From Deltaproteobacteria bacterium (GTDB lineage Bacteria; Bdellovibrionota; Bdellovibrionia; JABDDW01): a stretch of 8,638 bases of DNA. Under the pieces are notes generated by a model. That model was given only the letters and a program-made list of their open reading frames with translations. It did not search any database and had not been told where the DNA came from. The stretch lies in contig JABDDW010000063.1 in the NCBI GenBank assembly GCA_013287405.1, positions 1 through 8,638 on the forward strand, given 5' to 3'. A program made the translations under genes and the position numbers. This document shows, piece after piece, positions 6,673 through 8,638 of this stretch. Within the stretch, counting starts at the first letter, position 1; each line of letters starts with the position of its first letter.

Positions 6673-7380
6673 ATGAAGAACTTAATAAAAAGGGGCATTT
6701 TAGCCGCTGGATTATTGATTGTGTTAGGACTTGCAGCATGCGGTAAATCGTCCAGTCAACCAAAAGCTATGCGTGGTACAATAGGTGGAAACAATGGACT
6801 CCCTAATGTGGGGGCTTATTCCCAGCAAAACCCAGGTGTGTGGGGTGCCATAGCCCCGAATTCCCAACAAGATGTGGTTAACTTCCTATCATCAGGGAAT
6901 GTCCAGGTCGGTGATGTGACTAGTAGTGGATGTCGCACCGGAATGAATGAACCCTGTCAGATAGATTTTAATGTTTCCGTAAACCCAGGGGGGGCTCCAC
7001 CAAACTATCAAGCTCTTCAACTGGTACAAACGGCCTCAGGATATCAATCCACTGGAAGTGGAGTTTTAACTGTAGCCGTGTACGATGCCTACACTGGCAC
7101 CATCCAGGGTGGAAGTAGTGCTCCCTTATCAGCCATCGGTGCTCCAGCTGATCTCGTATCGGCTCAAATGGTTTATAACGGAAATTCGGGTTCTGCTTAC
7201 TTAGTGTTTTCAAACGCCGCAGGGCAGGTGACCATGGGTGATCCCACTCTACAAACGATGAATATTAGCGGTAAATCCTTTAGTGGGCCCATAAACTACC
7301 AGTATAACAACGCTGCTGGCACTGGCCTTCTTGGAACATTTACGACAAATATTTGCTACGTTTTTGCCTGCAATAATTAA
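6673..7380 (+). CDS. Lipoprotein of unknown function, Gly/Ser/Asn-rich
   Basis: The protein is 235 residues. A strong purine-rich ribosome-binding site (GAGGAGAGAG, 6661-6670) precedes the ATG. The leader MKNLIKRG plus a hydrophobic core ends in the lipobox LAAC, with lipidated Cys23. The next residue is Gly, not Asp, which by the Lol rule predicts transport to the outer membrane. The mature chain is rich in Gly, Ser, Asn and Gln and strongly depleted in Lys and Arg after residue 34, typical of extended surface-exposed beta structure. Besides Cys23 there are two close pairs, Cys87/Cys95 and Cys228/Cys233, suggesting two disulfide-closed loops. No enzymatic motif or known family is seen. It is separated by 171 bases from the preceding gene, so it probably has its own promoter. 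Confidence 0.82.
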   Translation: MKNLIKRGILAAGLLIVLGLAACGKSSSQPKAMRGTIGGNNGLPNVGAYSQQNPGVWGAIAPNSQQDVVNFLSSGNVQVGDVTSSGCRTGMNEPCQIDFNVSVNPGGAPPNYQALQLVQTASGYQSTGSGVLTVAVYDAYTGTIQGGSSAPLSAIGAPADLVSAQMVYNGNSGSAYLVFSNAAGQVTMGDPTLQTMNISGKSFSGPINYQYNNAAGTGLLGTFTTNICYVFACNN

Positions 7381-7489
7381 CCCACCGCTAAGACATCCTT
7401 CATACTTTTCAGCCAGAGGGACGACGGTCGGATGTCTATTTGGGGGTTCTTTCTATCCACAATAATCTTGTTCACGAGTAATCTTAAGT

Positions 7490-7792
7490 TCACTTGGGGT
7501 GACAAAGGCGGTAGAGGCTGGCTCCAAGTGTGTCAGCTTGTTTTACCAGATCTGAATATGGTAAGGGAGAAAGATCAAGCGCTGCCTGACATTCGCGCAG
7601 GCTTGAAAGAGCAATGTTGTAGAACTTCTGCTTATCGCGAAAAGTTTGACGGCTGGATCCCTCTGCTAAATTCAAAGCCACACTGGATGAGGCTCTGAGA
7701 ATCTGATCTTTCAAATAGCTAGGAAATTTGATGGCACAAACACTGTGATGGAATTCAACTGCGAGTCTGTAGGTTCTAAAATTTGCAAGCAT
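7490..7792 (-). CDS. Four-helix-bundle protein of the S23 / 23S rRNA intervening-sequence protein (IVP) family
   Basis: The protein is 100 residues, close to the family's usual 100-120. The pattern is that of free-standing S23/IVP proteins: an N-terminal FRTYRLAVEFHH helix, LKDQILRASSSVALNLAEGSSR (residues about 27-48) with the invariant NLAEG turn, FYNIALSSLRECQAALDL (about 57-74), and a final helix ending in LGASLYRL. Members form pentameric basic bundles that bind nucleic acid; the retroelement accessory protein Avd belongs to the same superfamily. No reverse transcriptase, variable repeat or rRNA gene is in the window, so its partner is unknown. On the minus strand the start has GAAGGGAG with seven bases between GGAG and the ATG. 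This ribosome-binding site overlaps one arm of the palindrome just upstream. Confidence 0.88.
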   Translation of the reverse strand: MLANFRTYRLAVEFHHSVCAIKFPSYLKDQILRASSSVALNLAEGSSRQTFRDKQKFYNIALSSLRECQAALDLSPLPYSDLVKQADTLGASLYRLCHPK

Positions 7793-7799
7793 GCCGTTT

Positions 7800-7807
7800 C
7801 TCCCTTC
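7800..7807 (-). promoter_or_regulatory. Shine-Dalgarno GAAGGGAG of the S23 gene, inside a palindrome arm
   Basis: On the minus strand GGAG (7803-7800) lies seven bases from the ATG at 7792. Six of these eight bases (7802-7807) belong to the outer arm ACGAAGGG of the palindrome, and the complementary CCCUUCGU would lie further 5' in a long transcript. If transcription starts beyond 7893 the site can be hidden in a stem. A TATAAA at 7815-7820 (minus strand) could instead be a -10 box that gives a leader without the second arm. Confidence 0.55.
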
Positions 7808-7893
7808 GTGATTTTTTATAAATGAGAGCGGCGAGCGCCGCCCTCGCCCCAGGCGGGCGGCCGAGCCGCTCCTACCAAAAAAATTACGAAGGG
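7802..7893. repeat. Nested palindrome, REP-like element with GTAG head
   Basis: Going inwards: CCCTTCGT (7802-7809) pairs with ACGAAGGG (7886-7893), then one G/T position, then ATTTTTT (7811-7817) with AAAAAAT (7878-7884). Next, GAGCGGC (7826-7832) pairs with GCCGCTC (7865-7871), GCCGCCC (7837-7843) with GGGCGGC (7855-7861), and GCC with GGC around a CCA loop. The GC-rich core differs sharply from the AT-rich surroundings. On the minus strand the core starts with GTAG directly before GAGCGGC, the tetranucleotide-plus-palindrome layout of REP elements mobilised by RAYT (Y1) transposases. No transposase gene is in the window. T runs do not follow the GC stem on either strand, so it is not an ordinary intrinsic terminator. 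Confidence 0.75.
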
Positions 7894-8098
7894 TGAGAAC
7901 AAGTGCTTAGAAGAAACTTCTATTGACTTGGCTAGTTGACTGACTCACTGACCCGACATCCGCCAACCCGACGGCTGACTCCCTGAAAACCGAGCCTAAC
8001 TATTTGTTATAGAGCCGGGCGCAAAGAGGCCAACCTAGATGCGCGCCTAGTCAAGATGAACCCTTGTCAGTTTCAATTCTCATCGGTAAAGTTGCAAT
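7894..8098. other. Gene-free stretch with GAC-rich short repeats
   Basis: Together with the palindrome this makes a 306-base gap between the S23 start and the last gene. At 7923-7980 the triplet GAC occurs seven times, including two TTGACT copies 13 bases apart (7923 and 7936) and CCCGAC twice. TTATAG at 8007-8012 with a poor TGAAAA 17 bases before it is the best promoter candidate for the downstream gene. Apart from these I see nothing: no RNA gene and no credible ORF. Confidence 0.35.
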
Positions 8099-8638
8099 GT
8101 GGCCGTGAACTTAGTTTTTCCAAAGCAGCTTATGAAGACCGTTATCGGTGGGTTTAGCACCATCGATGTGTCGGCCTTAGATTTTCGTTCTCTTGAGGAA
8201 GCAGGGCAATTTGTTAAAGTCTACGGTTATGATCTTGACCAACCGGACGAGGTTGAAGCGGTTTGGAAGATATTCTCCGATGCTATTGAAATCATGCAGA
8301 AGTATATCTTAGAAAAGGACGAAAAAATTCCTGATGTCCTAAGCTCTCGAGAAAAACTTCAAGATATCCGCCGCCTCCTTCTTTATGCCAGCACACGGGA
8401 TCATGCCAGTAACACCGTCCAACTTTGGTCCTGCGCTATCCTTAGAGTTATGCATTGTGTGGGTCACGTGGAAAATGACTTATTCTTTAACTACACTTCA
8501 GAAATCCAAGATCAGATCTTTAAACCCATTCAATCCCAAGTGATTTCTACGGATCAAGGAGAGTTGGTTTTGGGTCAAAAGGATGATCCCGACCAGATTC
8601 ACCTTGAACGTTTCGAAATGAAAGCTTTTAAGGAAAAA
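8099..8638 (+). CDS. TIGR04552-like protein, 3' end outside the window
   Basis: The frame is open from 8090 to the right edge, giving 180 residues from the GTG at 8099. Alternative starts are a GTG at 8105 and an ATG at 8132; none has a clear Shine-Dalgarno. The stretch FPKQLMKTVIGGFSTIDVSALDF appears to be the family's N-terminal helix, so I prefer an upstream start. The segment with AILRVMHCVGHVENDLFF (about residues 114-131), followed by EIQDQIFKPI and then LVLGQ...LERFEMKAFK, resembles the TIGR04552 family of uncharacterised myxobacterial and Bdellovibrio proteins. I recall its C-terminal half, not visible here, as RelA/SpoT-like, but I cannot verify this. The protein looks cytoplasmic, with no signal peptide. 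The assignment is from memory of the pattern and needs a profile search. Confidence 0.65.
   Translation, partial: MAVNLVFPKQLMKTVIGGFSTIDVSALDFRSLEEAGQFVKVYGYDLDQPDEVEAVWKIFSDAIEIMQKYILEKDEKIPDVLSSREKLQDIRRLLLYASTRDHASNTVQLWSCAILRVMHCVGHVENDLFFNYTSEIQDQIFKPIQSQVISTDQGELVLGQKDDPDQIHLERFEMKAFKEK

Noticed and set aside
7391..7437. Inverted repeat AGACATCC / GGATGTCT around a 31-base loop, between the lipoprotein and S23 stop codons
   Set aside because: No T run follows on either strand, and about eight such 8-bp repeats with loops up to 60 bases are expected by chance in this length.
7432..7698. Plus-strand ORF of 88 codons opposite the S23 gene
   Set aside because: It is antisense to a clearly conserved family protein, has no ribosome-binding site and no recognisable content.
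7490..8098. Diversity-generating retroelement, because Avd is related to S23 proteins
   Set aside because: No reverse transcriptase, template repeat or variable repeat is in the window, and the protein fits free-standing S23 members.
8056..8157. Short plus-strand ORF (33 residues, MNPCQF...)
   Set aside because: It has no ribosome-binding site and its end overlaps the better supported TIGR04552-like frame.

Overview
The window looks like a piece of a moderate-GC, Gram-negative, predator-type bacterium of the Bdellovibrionota/Deltaproteobacteria kind. This rests on indirect signs: a run of exported or outer-membrane proteins that I cannot assign to any characterised family, a free-standing four-helix-bundle (S23/IVP) gene, and a last gene that resembles the myxobacterial/Bdellovibrio TIGR04552 family. 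None of this fixes the genus.

Left part (1-1453): the C-terminal third of a FadB/FadJ-type fatty-acid oxidation protein enters from the left. A complete SIS-domain phosphosugar-binding protein (UPF0309/COG4821 type) starts on the base after its stop codon. The two are almost certainly co-transcribed.

Middle part (1637-7380): seven genes in a row carry N-terminal export signals. They are a 568-residue multi-spanning protein of unknown function; a convergent outer-membrane beta-barrel on the minus strand with no ATG at its start; a divergent small beta-barrel; a periplasmic or secreted protein of 216 residues; two small exported proteins whose genes overlap by 11 bases; and a 235-residue lipoprotein. 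This is an envelope/secretome island. No enzyme, secretion machine or regulator sits among them, so no joint function can be assigned.

Right part (7381-8638): a minus-strand S23/IVP four-helix-bundle gene has an elaborate nested palindrome (about 92 bases, REP-like with a GTAG head) directly upstream. Its outer arm contains most of the gene's Shine-Dalgarno sequence. About 200 bases without a recognisable gene follow, then a TIGR04552-like gene that runs off the right edge.

I found no tRNA, rRNA, CRISPR array, insertion sequence or convincing intrinsic terminator. The most interesting structure is the palindrome coupled to the S23 gene. The least understood genes are the large membrane protein and the overlapping exported pair.
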